A stretch of DNA of 64,000 bases from Xenopus tropicalis (Eukaryota; Chordata; Amphibia; Anura; Pipidae): positions 88,233,681 through 88,297,680 of the forward strand of contig NC_030681.2 of assembly GCF_000004195.4 (NCBI RefSeq), written 5' to 3'. Positions 23,660-35,496 of this stretch are shown in pieces; within the stretch, counting starts at the first letter, position 1, and each line of letters begins with the position of its first letter. Both the position numbers and the translations under genes were made by a program. The notes under the pieces were generated by a model. It was not told the DNA's origin and did not search any database. It saw only the letters and a program-made list of their open reading frames with translations.

Positions 23660-23799
23660 CAGTGGTGTAATCCCCCATCCCCTGAGAAGCAGGTCACTTG
23701 CTTTTTTGTGCATCATTGACAAAATTGTGCATCACCTGCAAGCTCTTCACATAGGCCTCTGGCACCCCCCCCCCCCCCCAAATGCCCCTGAAGCCACTG
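23660..23799. repeat. Possible hAT-type short element
   Basis: The ends CAGTGGTGTAAT and GAAGCCACTG resemble hAT inverted repeats. A run of about 15 C lies inside. There is no matching 8-bp duplication. Confidence 0.4.
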
Positions 23800-24741
23800 T
23801 TGAACATAGTGATGTTCAGCAACACTTGCAACCCACAGGACCCACAGGTTTCCCCTTTGGTCAGGCAGATTAGAGTTGAAATTTGGGCAACCATTGTGGG
23901 TTTGAGTTACGTTAGTCAGTTGTGTTAAGGTGTTAAGGTTTTGCAGGTTAGGGTTGGGTATGGGTTGAGTTCTTCCTGACCCACACATCACAAGTTGAAC
24001 AACATGAATTTTTAACATTACTTTTACATTGCTCAGTAGTACATATAGAACTTAAGACCGATACTTATTATATGCAGCAAGAGGCAGCAAAAAACATAAA
24101 ATAAAACAGGATCAAGTCTTATGGATCAGCAGAACTTTTGAATGTCTGAGAGTAAAAAATAATTTCCCAAATTGTAATAATACTAAATTGATCACAATGT
24201 TGTATTTACAATAAAACAGTTAATAGTTATTCAGCACTGAAAACAAAGGGTAACCACATGCTATTTAAAAATAACTTTGTAATAAATAAAATTTTAATGG
24301 AAACGATTATGACACACAACATCTGTTTAGGAAAGTGGTCAACTATAGTACATTTCCTTTTTTGACGACTCTCCAAGTCATTGTTCTGTCTTTTGTCTGT
24401 ATCAAGAGAAGTGTGTATAATACACATGTTTTCTGTTTACAATATATACTGTAACAAGAATTAAAAAAATCATATGCTAGCAAGTTGACAGCTACAGCAA
24501 AGCAATATAGTAAATTAATTCTTGAGTTGAGTTCCAAACCAAACCAAACCAAAGATGTGAGTCAAAGAATGTTACCAGGTAAAGGTAGAGAAAATATTTT
24601 ATTGCTATTCAAGAGCCTATACATTCATAGAGAGGGTTATGCTGGAATGGATGAAGCTGATTTATGAACACAGGTTAAAAACTGTGCAGGTGCAGGTGCC
24701 AAAAGCAACCAATTGGCAATTGGTTTTGAAGTGTCTATTAC

Positions 24742-24950
24742 CATGGCTGGACTGGGCACCGGGAAAAAAACAGACCCGATGCCCGCAGGCCGCTCCACCC
24801 ATCCACCGGTCTCCCTCCCACGATGCACTGCAGGTACGCATGCTTGGGGTTGGCCGGGTGGTGGGAGCCCCTGCCAGGGGGGGGTGGGGGTGAAGGAGGC
24901 AGGGACCATTGGGGGGTGCAGGGGCCCCGGGACACCCCCAAGTCTGACCC
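24742..24950. repeat. Degenerate member of the hAT family at 44883-45171
   Basis: It shares TGGACTGGGCACCGGGAAAA and the GGGGCCCCGGGACACCCCCA...GTCTGACCCT end with the better copy. The terminal CAGGG is lost on the left. Confidence 0.6.
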
Positions 24951-25320
24951 TCTCTATTACTTAATTAAAAATCTGACTGATCACTACTGGCAACTGCACT
25001 CATGCAGCTGAGTACCTTGTTAGTAAATCAGCCTTGATGTCTTAAAGGTAAATGATCTTCAATAACAAATGATATAAAAAAAAAATGCAAGAATTGTTAT
25101 GTTAAGTAGAAGGGAACATTTGTCACACCAGGCTGATTGTTGGGCTGCATATAAACGCAGATCAAGAATCAGCCCCTACGCTTGCCTCAGCCTTGTGACT
25201 GCAACTTGGAGCCACTCGTATTGCCCAAGTGCACATACGCACAGCTGATTTTGGTGACAAAGAGCATTTTGGCGCCAAAATGTGCTTTGCTCCGAGAATC
25301 AACCTGGTTCAGCAGGAGCC

Positions 25321-25621
25321 TTAAGTTGGCCATACACGTAGCAATTTCGATCGTTTCCACCCTCCACTGATGTTCAGGGCTGAATCGTCAGATATGGAGG
25401 TAGAAACAATAGAAATTCTACCTCCACCTGCTGATTCAGCCCTGAACATAGATTTTTCTCGGGTGCCATCAAAATCTTTTAACCTGGCCAATCAACGAGT
25501 CGACCGATATCCACTCCCTTTTGCGATATCAGTCGCCTCTTTGAGCAGCCATACACGCACCGAATATCATACAAAACAAGGTTTTGTATGATATTAACGG
25601 TGCTTGTATAGCCGCCTTTAA
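25321..25621. mobile_element. TTAA MITE (GGCCATACACG type) with internal hairpin
   Basis: The edges are TTAAGTTGGCCATACACG and TGTATAGCCGCCTTTAA. Inside, GTTCAGGGCTGAATCGTCAG and AGGTAGAA pair with TTCTACCT and CTGATTCAGCCCTGAAC, a stem of more than 30 bp. A second palindrome TCATACAAAAC/GTTTTGTATGA lies near the right end. Confidence 0.8.
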
Positions 25622-26394
25622 ACATAAGATACATGAGACAGATTCAATTTGGTGATAAAGGCTTTGGTTATTCTACCATTTAAATAGTATAGATATAATT
25701 TTATATATCAGTATTGGTAGCTATGTATATAAAATAATGAAATAATTGTGCAACATTGCCATAACCTAAGCATTATATACTTGTGCCCACCCTGTACTGT
25801 AAGCTTTCATGGACAGGGTCCTGTGACCTCATGTCATTTTTCCTTATGCTTGTTGCTTTGCATGTTTGCAATTGCTTGTTTGTGTTTGTCAGATTGTATG
25901 TATTGTCTTTCAATATATTGTACAGCTCAGAGGAATACACGGACCCTTTATAAATAAACTAACGATAAGGCAGAGTATATATATAAACTAATATATTTGC
26001 AATAATGTCTTAAACAGCACCAACAACAACAAATGTTAGTCTTAAAAACATGCTAGTATGACATAAGTGAGCAGATGGAATGTAATAATATGATATACAA
26101 TATTAAGAACATCCTTGCTGACTGTGTGGCATGTAAAGCCACACAGTCTATGGTACAAGTTATGGTACTGCTAGCACATAATCATGTTTTTTACTTTAAG
26201 TATTTAAAATGTAAAACTAATTTAAGCTGGTATAAAGAAGAGGCTACTTTACAAAGGAATTTATAAGTACTGTTAGGTATAATGACATGCTGAGCAATTA
26301 CTTGTACCTTGCAAATCATACAGCATTTACAGCATGTTCTAAAGGCAATAACTTAAAGGGGAATGGTAGGACTATGAATTAGAATGAATCACTT

Positions 26395-26570
26395 CAGTGG
26401 TGTAACTAGATATTACTGGGCCCCACAGCAAATTCAATTGGCCCCAAAACATTAGTAGATATTAGTAAATTGACCTGTTCTACCAAGATATATAAAAAAT
26501 GTTTGTTTATTTAGGGCCCTTCTGGTCCCCCTACACTCCAGGGTCTGTGTCCTCAATAGTTAAACCCCTA
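26395..26570. mobile_element. Short hAT-type element with near-perfect TSD
   Basis: It starts CAGTGGTGTAACTA and ends TAGTTAAACCCCTA (complementary ends). It is flanked by AATCACTT (26387-26394) and AACCACTT (26571-26578), 7 of 8 identical. Confidence 0.75.
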
Positions 26571-28224
26571 AACCACTTGAACTATTAAAGACCAAACCTA
26601 TTGAAATACATAAAAAGCCTTTATTAAATCCATACTTTAGAAAAATATATCAAGATGTCTTATTAAATGCGAATCAATAATTTTCCAGATTGAGTGCTAA
26701 AAGTGTGATTCTATTCCCTACTTATGTGATATGTCTGGAAACAGTACTGAGTGTATTTTTATTGCATTTGTTTTCCAGCCATTTCCAAACAAGTTCTTGC
26801 AGGAAAAGAACAAGTTAAGAGGAGCAGAAAAGGCTAGGGTGAGGTATCAGAATATATTATTACATTCCCATAAACTCCAATAAACAAGACCACTCCTAGA
26901 TATTGCATTTATGCACATGTAGTCTCAGCCTTATTTCCACCTCATAAAATAATTTCAAGACAAAAAAATACGAAAAATATTATTATAAATAGTGGGACCA
27001 AATGGCTCCTGTCAGCCATTTATCAGTATATCCTTCTCTTGAACAAGTGTTTTGAAGCTGTTCCTTCTGATTTCAGTGTGTTTAATGCCATTTCTGGGAA
27101 CCTCAAACGCTTATTCAATCATTTGTGGTTTTGTTGGCATCACAATGCCCTGATGCAAAATGAACTACAAATTTCAACTGAATTAATATTTAAAGAAACT
27201 TCTGCAAAAAATCACAGACCTTATTTTAACATCTTCCAGGTAACCCCCTTCTTTGTCTAGTATTTAATTGTACCACTAGGGGAATTTTTCATCTTAGTGC
27301 AGTAAGTTGAATCTAAAACTAAATTTCTAAAAAGAATAAATAAAGCTGTGTTGACATTTTGGATTAATTAAATGTTAGTGTAGTAAACTTACAGCATATT
27401 TTGTTTTGAAAGACCATCTGCTTCATCTCACTTTAGTGTGATTGTCCAGTGTTTTTCCTAGTCACGTCTCTGGTCACGAGAGGAAACACTGATTTATGAT
27501 ACGAGTCAATGCTGGGTGCCTCAATGCCTCTCCTTATCTTAGGCCTACAGAATTTTGACACAGTTCATTACACATATGAAATCTAACAAGCTACTTTGTG
27601 CATTCAGAAAAATGTAGATTGGGGATGATGAGAAATGAACTCAAACATTGTTGGTCTTGAGAAATAAGTGTTATAACCACTCTTACTGTAATGTTTTATC
27701 CTGTGAGGCATTATTGTACATTATGGAACCAACTGTTGCTTTATGTTATTATACATGTTGTCCTACCCTTAAAGAGTACCCACTCTGAGTATAAACAAGT
27801 GTTGCTGTTTTATTATCTTCAAGGTATCTGCTGCTCTGTCTTCCAACTTGTTGATTTTCTGTATCACTCTCTAAAGTTCCTCCTGAAAAAAAAGTACTTC
27901 TGTTTCTTCCTTAATTCAGTTGTTATGATATATTATACTATAAATGAGTGCTGTGTCAGTCTCTGGCTCCATGCAGATCTTATTGTTAACATGGCATGCT
28001 CTGCTCTGTGACACATACACAAATTTTAATGGCGTATATCAGAATTTGACCATAAGCAAATACATGTTAATGCATTAATGCAGTGTTTAAAATATATAAC
28101 CATAACCTCCAAAACTCCAAATTCACCATTTATTTTACACAGCTTTTCATAAAAAATGTCCTGGTAGAACAGGACCAATGAGAAGTGGTTCAGAAATCAT
28201 TATCAGAAATCAACAGGTCTTTTT

Positions 28225-28409
28225 AGGGCTGTGACAGACGGGGAGATTAGTTGTCGCACCACAAATCTCCCTTGTTGCAGGCGCAACTTATGCCATCCCA
28301 CCGGCGATTTACATTCTAGCCGGTGGGATGGCATTTCGGGGGGATTAGTCACCTGGGACAAGGGAGATTTGTTTGTGCGCCAACTAATCTCCCTGTCTGT
28401 CACAGCCCT
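28225..28409. mobile_element. Palindromic MITE, AGATTAGT family copy 2
   Basis: The ends AGGGCTGTGACAGACGGGGA and their complement, and the internal CCATCCCACCGGCGA/GCCGGTGGGATGG, match the copy at 11779-11974. Confidence 0.85.
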
Positions 28410-28475
28410 TATATGACAAAAAAAGCCTTTTTAAACATATACTGAATTTTTAGCAAACAGCTTATACTCAGCATT

Positions 28476-28838
28476 TTAAAGGAGAAGGAAAGGCAAAGTC
28501 ACTTGGGGGTGCCTAAATGTTAGGCACCCCTAAGTGACTTAAATCGCCTACCTTTTACCCTGGACTGGGGCCCCTTCAAGCTGAACAGAACAGAACCAGC
28601 CCGGGGTACCTGTAGCGATGCATCCTTCCTGTTCTCATGTGCGCGCATGCGCAGTAGAGTGAAAAAGCCGAACATTAACAGAGAAGTCGGCTTTTCACTC
28701 TACTGCGCTCGCTACAGCTACCCCGGGCTGGTGCTGTTTTCTCCTAACAGGGGTACCAGCCCGGGATACAAGGTAAGCACTTGGGGGTGCCTAACATTTT
28801 GGCACCCCCAAGTGACTTAGCCTTTCCTTGTCCTTTAA
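28476..28838. mobile_element. TTAA MITE (AGTCACTTGGGGGTGCC type)
   Basis: The left edge is TTAAAGGAGAAGGAAAGGC and the right edge CCTTTCCTTGTCCTTTAA, TTAA on both sides. The internal arms around CACTCTACTGCG and AGCCCGGGGTACC are also inverted. No coding content. Confidence 0.85.
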
Positions 28839-29566
28839 TGGAGAATAGTGAAGAACGCACTGTGCAGCCTTTCATTTTATTGACTTTTGAATGAGCATCA
28901 AGCACAAGAAATGAAAAACTTCTAAATGCTAATGAGTATAACAAAGCAAAATATAATTAGTTAACTGATGCATTTAGGTGCTCTCAAACGTGGGTCTCAA
29001 ATGTGTGGCAAATTGACAAAAAAAAACCCAGAGCAATAATTTATATTATGGAAACCAAAAAAAACCCACTTTTCTTCAGTTTTATACCATTTAATCATGA
29101 GTCAAGTAACGTATCATCAGAGTATCTGGGAATCCCCCCATAGTTGTATAAAGCCCCAGCAGAAACAAAAATACATTTCTGGCTGGTGGCAGTCCTGCCT
29201 CCAGTCACTTAGGAGTGTTTAGTGCTTGGAACTGTATTAATGAACTTACTCTGCAACTGTGGATGCTAAGTGCATCTTTGCCATCACACATTTTCTGGCT
29301 ATCACCAAAGCAGCACTGGAAGGGGTGTTCAGCTTGAAGGCCAGTTAGGGCGGGCCCGGACTGGAAATCTGTGGATTCTGACAAAAGCCAAAGGGAATGC
29401 TGTAAAATGCCATTGACAGTCACTATTTATTGGGCATGAGGGGGTCTCTGTGTTCTTGAAATGTCAGTGCCTATTTTAAATCCCAATCCAGGTCTGAGTT
29501 AGGTGAGAATTGGGGAGAATGCTAACTTGCCCTATTGCTAGATACACTCAAAGCCCAGCATGTGGG

Positions 29567-30644
29567 CAGGGTCAGACTGGCACACCTGGATACCAGGAAA
29601 AATCTCAGTGGGCCCTACTTACTGCCATTGACAGTCTGCCTGCCTTTTATCATTGATCCCTTCCTTCTATCCCCACTGATCGCCTGCCAGCCTGCTGGAC
29701 GCTGCCTGTGTGCCTCCCTGCTTGGCCCCCCTAGCACCACTATACAGACTTTTCAGTTAAAGATGTATGGAAAGCACGGTCATCTTTAATTTTTATGCAC
29801 GCCTGAGTTTGCAGTGCTTTTTCCTTCTATCCTCCCTTCCATATAGACGCATTTACAGCATGTCTCCCTGCTGGGCCCCTGGAGCCGTACTGTATATGCA
29901 CAACCCAAAGTTATGTTTGTATATGCTGTTTATATTTTGTATGAGCATTTCTAATAGGGGTAATCATTGTATCATGAGTGCAGACATGCTCATCAACTTG
30001 TTAAGTGAAATATGAGTATGTGTTACAAGTTGTTGTAGAAAGCAAGAATTTGGTTAGCTGGCCTTGGCAAAATTCAGGCCTTTTATTACATTACCCAATA
30101 AAAGTCTTATCTTACAACTGCATTTCTGTGATTCTGCTCTAGTTGTTGACCCGTTTTTGGGCTTGTTTAGCAAACTGACAAGTTCAACAATACTTTATAT
30201 ACCCTGTAATTCATAACAGCTACTTTATCATAGTGGGTGCAATGTAGAAAGTGTAGGGGAACACTGGCCTAGGATTAATGTGCTCATAATCTATTGCTAC
30301 AGTGATCTTCCTGGCATGTCTGGAGTTAATATACTAATTGTACATTTCTGCACTGAACTTACTAGCATATCTGTGGTCAACATGTTCATAATTAATTTTC
30401 TGTAGTGATCTTACTGGTATGTCTTGTTAGTTATGTCTAAAGGTTGTTGCAAAAGACCTACAATTTGTAGTAAACCGAGTGCATTTGGATCCTCAATCCT
30501 GACTTTTACCTAACCTTGACATAGCCCTGCTTATCTATTCACACAGCAGTGGGTGGCGGTCAAAGTAGCTGGGGTGATTATTTATTTGGCGGGCCCATGG
30601 TGTGAGGTTCTCTGTTGGGCCCCAGGTACTCCAGTCCAACACTG
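29567..30644. mobile_element. hAT-type transposon, 1.08 kb, perfect TSD, no transposase
   Basis: It begins CAGGGTCAGACTGG and ends CCAGTCCAACACTG. The perfect 8-bp duplication CATGTGGG flanks it (29559-29566 and 30645-30652). The ends are related to the 44883-45171 element. The interior has no recognisable transposase ORF. Confidence 0.85.
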
Positions 30645-30984
30645 CATGTGGGTTGGTTAGGAGTGAGCATATGATGTCCTTGATTTTCTTGAAGCTATGA
30701 CTGAATTACACCAATATTTTCCTATATCTGTTCTCATTTCATGAAAAGTGTGTGTGTGTGTGGGGGGGGGGGGGGCTTGGCCAAAGGCAATTTTTGACCA
30801 CACCCACTTTTGTGGCCACGCCCCAATTACCACACCCCATTTAAAAAAAATACTCCTTTTATATAGATGAAATGGCGGGATCAGACGCAAATGTGCTATT
30901 CTCTCATACTGTACAACTATATACATTAAAATACAAATATAGAGAGAAGGCAGTCAGTTATAAGTGAGTTCTAACTATGTACCA

Positions 30985-31412
30985 GTTTTGCCCCCCATAC
31001 ACAGTAGCCCCTCATACACAGTATCCCCATACACACTAGCCCCCCATACACACTAGCCCCCCATACACAGTAGCCCCCATACACAGTATCCCCCATACAC
31101 AGTAGCCCCCCCACACAGTATCCCCCATACACAGTAGCCCCCCCATACACAGTAGCCCCCCCATACACAGTAGCCCCCCCATACACAGTAGCCCCATATA
31201 CAGTAGCCCCCCATAAACAGTGCCCCCTATACACAGTAGCCCCCTCATACACAGTAGTGCCCCCTATACACAGTAGCCCCCCATACACAGTACCCCCCAT
31301 TCACAGTAGCCCCCCCATACACAGTACCCCCCATAAACAGTGTCCCCCATACACAGTAGCCCAACCATAAACAGTGCCCCCTATACATAGTAGCCCCCCC
31401 ATACACAGTACC
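30985..31412. repeat. Minisatellite, 17-20-bp unit (CATACACAGTAGCCCCC)
   Basis: There are more than 20 tandem copies of CCATACACAGTAGCCCC with small length changes in the C run. The minus-strand ORFs through it encode only YGG/CMG-type repeats. Confidence 0.92.
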
Positions 31413-31448
31413 CCACAGGTGCTCTGCCTTCTTCTACGACTTCTCTCC

Positions 31449-31557
31449 TTATGCGGCGGTGCCAGGCCCTTTTATAAGGTTGCGCCCCGTGCGTAATGAC
31501 GTCACGCGTACGCAACCTTATAAAAGGGCCTGCTCGCTGTACAAGGAGCCGCATAAC
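31449..31557. repeat. CpG-rich inverted repeat with TATA and CRE motifs
   Basis: Perfect 22-bp arms lie at 31463-31484 and 31511-31532, extended by outer TTATGCGGC/GCCGCATAA. Each arm contains CTTATAAAAGG (TATA type) pointing outward, and TGACGTCA (31497-31504) lies between them. It may be part of a repeat or of an upstream promoter. Confidence 0.7.
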
Positions 31558-31619
31558 GAGCAACACCACAGTAGAAGCCGGAACGTCCGGCTCCAGCCAG
31601 CGCATCCTGCTGTGCTGGC

Positions 31620-31662
31620 TAGTTCCATGAATGTCCCGCAATGCGGGACATTCATGGAACTA
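31620..31662. repeat. Perfect 21-bp palindrome with one-base centre
   Basis: Arms 31620-31640 and 31642-31662 are exact complements around a single A (centre CCCGCA-A-TGCGGG). It would extrude as a hairpin. It is followed by GGGACAGCGGG and GCGGGACAG words like those in other repeat tails. Confidence 0.85.
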
Positions 31663-31739
31663 TCCGGGACAGCGGGATGCACCATAAAAAGCGGGACAGT
31701 TGGGGGGTATGACAACCTTAAAGGAGAACTAACCCTTAA

Positions 31740-32267
31740 AATGAATATAGCTTATTTGTAAATGGACCCTACCATATAAGTAATAGACCTTTGCACTAAA
31801 AGTGTAGTGACACAAACCAGAGCACAATACATATAGCATTTGATATAGGAAGAAAAACACTGCTAAGCAGCTTTTATAAAGTCAGCATGAAAAAACCCTT
31901 GTACTGTATGTGTCATTACATTTTCCCCCTACTCAAGCATTTGGAACAGGCAGAAGTTATTACCCTGTAATTGAGGCTAATGATTGTAAAAAAACCAACA
32001 GGCTGCAAACTGCCTTCTCCATCTGATATTCGGCTTTGTCTCTGTGACTCAGCATATCCCATCCCTCCGCCTGTCCCTACTGTCACACAGAGCTGTCAGC
32101 TGATCTTCCCAGAGCCAGTTCTGCCCACACTCACATGAATTAAACACACCTAGCAAGTTTTGCACTGGCAGCCACACAAGAGCGTACAGTAGAAACCACT
32201 CCTGAAAGCAATTTTCTATTTCATTTCCCTGGAACTAATAGAAAGTTTCTGAGCTTCCAGCCGAACC
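31740..32267 (+). promoter_or_regulatory. Probable promoter and 5' UTR of the malic enzyme gene
   Basis: This is mostly single-copy-looking sequence between a repeat-rich block and the start codon. No TATA consensus lies in the last 270 bp and it is not CpG-rich, so the transcription start cannot be placed. It contains the ARE-type site at 32044-32054. Part of it could be an intron if the transcript begins further upstream. Confidence 0.45.
32044..32054 (+). promoter_or_regulatory. Antioxidant response element (NRF2/small-MAF type site)
   Basis: GTGACTCAGCA contains the exact ARE core TGAC-TCA-GC and an embedded AP-1 site TGACTCA. It lies about 220 bp upstream of the start codon. ME1 is an established NRF2 target in mammals, so the position is what a conserved control site would look like. 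A 9-10-bp match can occur by chance; the inference rests on position plus gene identity. Confidence 0.5.
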
Positions 32268-32399
32268 ATGTCTTCTCATAAGGACACTGAGAGACAGAAT
32301 CAGAGTGGGCAGCAAGCAGAAAATCAGGATGCCAAGCAGACTTTTCATTATACAAAGAAGAGGGGCTACGACATAACACGTGACCCACATCTCAACAAG
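32268..32399 (+). CDS. me1: NADP-dependent malic enzyme, first coding exon (N-terminus)
   Basis: This exon encodes 44 residues, starting MSSHKDTERQ and ending KKRGYDITRDPHLNK, in phase 0 with a donor AAG|gtacta. The last 14 residues match the conserved N-terminal signature of vertebrate malic enzymes (oxidative decarboxylation of malate to pyruvate with NADPH production). The ATG has A at -3, and an in-frame TGA lies 15 nt upstream, so translation should start here unless the exon begins at the AG 8 bases before the ATG. The first 30 residues are rich in Q, N, E, D and K and have no amphipathic, Arg/Leu-rich presequence. This suggests a cytosolic enzyme (ME1). ME3 is the alternative, because KKRGYD and several exon-2 residues are ME3-like. 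The family is secure; the paralogue is perhaps 60-65% me1. Confidence 0.88.
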
Positions 32400-32738
32400 G
32401 TACTACAGAGCAATCCTACATAAAGATTGTACTGTTTGGCAGTTAGAGCACTGTAGGCCCCTGTTATCTTCCAGCAGATGCACAACTGTAACTGGACACC
32501 AGCAGGAATTAACTGAGCCTGTGTTTCAGAAAAGGAACACGTTCAGGAGATGAGAAAATAGAAGGCAAAATGTCAGAATGTACAAAAACTCTTATGAGCA
32601 GCACCTCCTAACTGATTTCTTCTATAAAGCTCCATATTTATGTGTATGCAGTGCTGTGTGCATGCAGCCCGGGCTTTACAAATGTTGAGTATTTACCTGT
32701 GCACAGTCAGTCCTACATTCTAAAGATACAGAAATCAC

Positions 32739-33203
32739 TTAAAGAGGTGGTTTACCTTTAAGTTAACTTCTAGTATATTACAGAAGTTACAAATATTCTA
32801 AGCAACTTTTCAATTGGTCTTCATAATTTATTTCTTATAGTTTTTAATCTACTTGCCTTTTTCTTCTAACTCTTTGCAGCTTTCAAATGAAGGGGGAGGG
32901 GGGTCAGCCAAAAACTATTGCTGTGTGAGGCTAAAGTTTAATTGTTATTGTTAAAGTTTAATCGTTATTGTTACTTTTTATGACTTATTTTTTTATTTAG
33001 GCCCCTCTCCTATTCAATTACCATCATCTCAATCAAACTGCTCCCTGGCTGCTAAGGTCATTTGGACCCTAGCTGCTAAAACGCCAAACTGCAGAGTTGC
33101 TGAACAAAAAGTGAAATAACTAAAAAAAACTACAAATAATTAAAAATGAATACCAATTGCAAATTGTCTCAGCATATTACTCGCTACATCATACTAAAAT
33201 GTA
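32739..33203 (-). mobile_element. TTAA element (GGTGGTTTACCTTTAA type), copy 1
   Basis: It starts TTAAAGAGGTGGTTTACC, then TCTAAGCAACTTTTCAATTG and a GTCAGCCAAAAACTATTG block, the reverse order of the 40736-41154 copy. It is cut at 33203, where a fragment resembling the 35497-35723 element tail follows. Confidence 0.8.
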
Positions 33204-33259
33204 GAGGCACTTGCCTCTTCTGCCTATCCCTAGTTCCAGTCCTGTTTGCCAGCATTACA

Positions 33260-35490
33260 ATTGTATGGGAAAATATGCTGGCTAATTACAAAGTATTTAT
33301 GCCAGCAAAATGTCAGCACATTACTCTATGCACTTGCAATTTTAAGCAAATATGCAATGTTACCACAAAATATGCCTGATGTATTGATGCAAATTTTGGA
33401 GAAAGGGAACATTTTCACTTTAGTAAATATGCCCCATAGCCTGCAGCTCTGTACTGTAAGAAAATAATATAGACAGTGTCCTCAGTGCAAGGGAATCATG
33501 TGAAGGTTGTTCTATTTTACACTACAGAAGGGAAATACAAAGACTGGCAGCTAGTACAGCTACAGATTGCACAAGTGCTAACAGACTGACAGAACATTTG
33601 GCACTATTCAGCTATTGTCAGAGAACAGATATAAACGTATTGCTGAAGAATTTCTTTACTGAAATGTTTCATTTCGTTTTTTTTTACATGGGCATATAAT
33701 TATGGGTAACTGATATACCTGGGCAAGGACTGTCTGTAACTGAAATTTGCCCATTTGTAAAATGAAATGTCCTTTTTGGCAAACCAGCTCTGTACTCCCA
33801 TCTCCAGACAGCACAGAAAGAGAAGTGACAAATATACATTGACATTGGAGAGTGTTTCCAAGAGGAAATTGACCTTTCCCTATCTTGCTCAGCACAATCA
33901 CTACAGCTTGCATAGTTTGGAAAGGAAGGAGACTTTCCCCCAATTCCACTACTGCTGGCTATATAAAAGGCAATAAAAAAAGTGAAGCTATTCATCCTAG
34001 AATTGGTAGCATCAGGGTTACATAAACCACCAAACTAGTTCTAGCTAATTCTACCGTGTCATGTCAGCCCTGCACATTAGTGGGCACCATATAAGGGTAA
34101 TATAGAACAATAGTAGAAGGTGTGGCTATATTGTAAAGGGGCTATATTGTTTAAACTGTCTTCATATATGTACGTATTGTTATTAATAAGCAGTCATTTG
34201 TTGAATTTACATTACATTTGAGCAGTGTTATGTCACACACCAGGTATTTCAATTATACATGTTATATATATTTAAAATGCGAGTTACTAAATCTAAAATA
34301 TAATAGCTAAAATAACAATAATAACAATTTTGGTTTGGGGCCCTTCTTTTTTTATCCTCATAATCCCTAATAGAATTTTAACTTGCATTGTGTATAGGCC
34401 TGGGCTTCCTTTAAGGATCAATGATGCACTTCCTATAGGGACCAATGTTCCATATTTTCCTTAGCATTCAGGTTGTGTTCTTGATTAACATGGCATAAAT
34501 CGGTCAAGTCTTTTATTATTGTTTTAGGCTTCCTCTGTATATTGGTGCAGTTGCTGATCATTGCCCACAATCAGCAGCACTTGGAAGAGTCAAACACTGA
34601 TCACAGGTGGAAAATACATAATTATAGTTAGGCTTGATCTCCATTTATAAGGCCATGAGTTTGATACAAGGCACACATCAGTTGGGCCCATAAATATTCT
34701 TAAGCACTCTGTATAATTTACTGAAGATGCCACATTATCACAGGGCAACATAAATATTTAGCATACGTTGAAAATAGAGTTTACCACAGTTCAGAGTTCA
34801 AAACTATAGTTCTCGCTTCACATTTTAAGGAGCTGGGAAGTTTCTGGCAAACTATGGTAAATTCACGCTTGTGTTAGCCCTCTTGTGTTTCCCTTAATCC
34901 CCACGGACACAAAGCCTTTCAGTGCATATTCACATATTTCAGTACACATGAGGTAATGGCATTTTCTCTGCTGTCCTTCTCTCATTATAGCTTTGTTAGC
35001 ATTTGTGATAACTATGGACCTTTTGTACTTTGTATAGAAACTATATATGAGCCACAATTGCTCAGTCAAGAACATTGTTAAAGCCCAATCACCTGCCACT
35101 GGTAATGGACGGCATGGAGTCAAAGAACTGGCTAAACAGTATTATTGTGAATTTCTTCCATTCATTATGTTTTAAAGTGGTGGCCAACTGGACCTTATCT
35201 TGCTTTAGAACAAATGGATTAAATAAATGAACATCATTCAGTGAGACATCTGCCTCACAGCTGTATAGCCCCCTAGGATTGGCAAGGTCTTAGCCTAATC
35301 GCAGACATGCGTTTGTGATTGCTACAGTCCTCCCAGAGACAACATTGATTAAAATTCATCTATGTTCTGATAAAAGAGCTTTGCACTGCCCCTGACACTA
35401 ACAATAGCAATATTAAGTGGGTACCCCTCATTTTCTCACCTGTAACTGTTGTAGTCTCCTTAGTTTATCCCACCTCAGTGAATAAGAACA
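33260..35490. other. Intronic DNA, nothing recognised
   Basis: No repeat with clear ends, exon or RNA gene was identified. The ORFs of about 100 codons near 33656-33995 overlap each other in different frames and show no family motif. Confidence 0.4.
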
Positions 35491-35496
35491 TGTGCA

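Noticed and set aside
30971..31412. Glycine-rich repeat ORFs; also a CRISPR-like look
   Set aside because: This is a head-to-tail minisatellite without unique spacers and in eukaryotic DNA; the peptide is just the repeat unit translated.
32250..32267. Splice acceptor just before the malic enzyme ATG (cttccag|ccgaacc)
   Set aside because: The AG is preceded by several other AGs within 25 bp and a weak pyrimidine tract. The in-frame TGA upstream makes a simple first coding exon more likely, though transcript data could reverse this.
33656..33995. Overlapping minus-strand ORFs of about 100 codons
   Set aside because: Two frames of the same segment are open, neither has a recognisable domain, and they are antisense within the intron.
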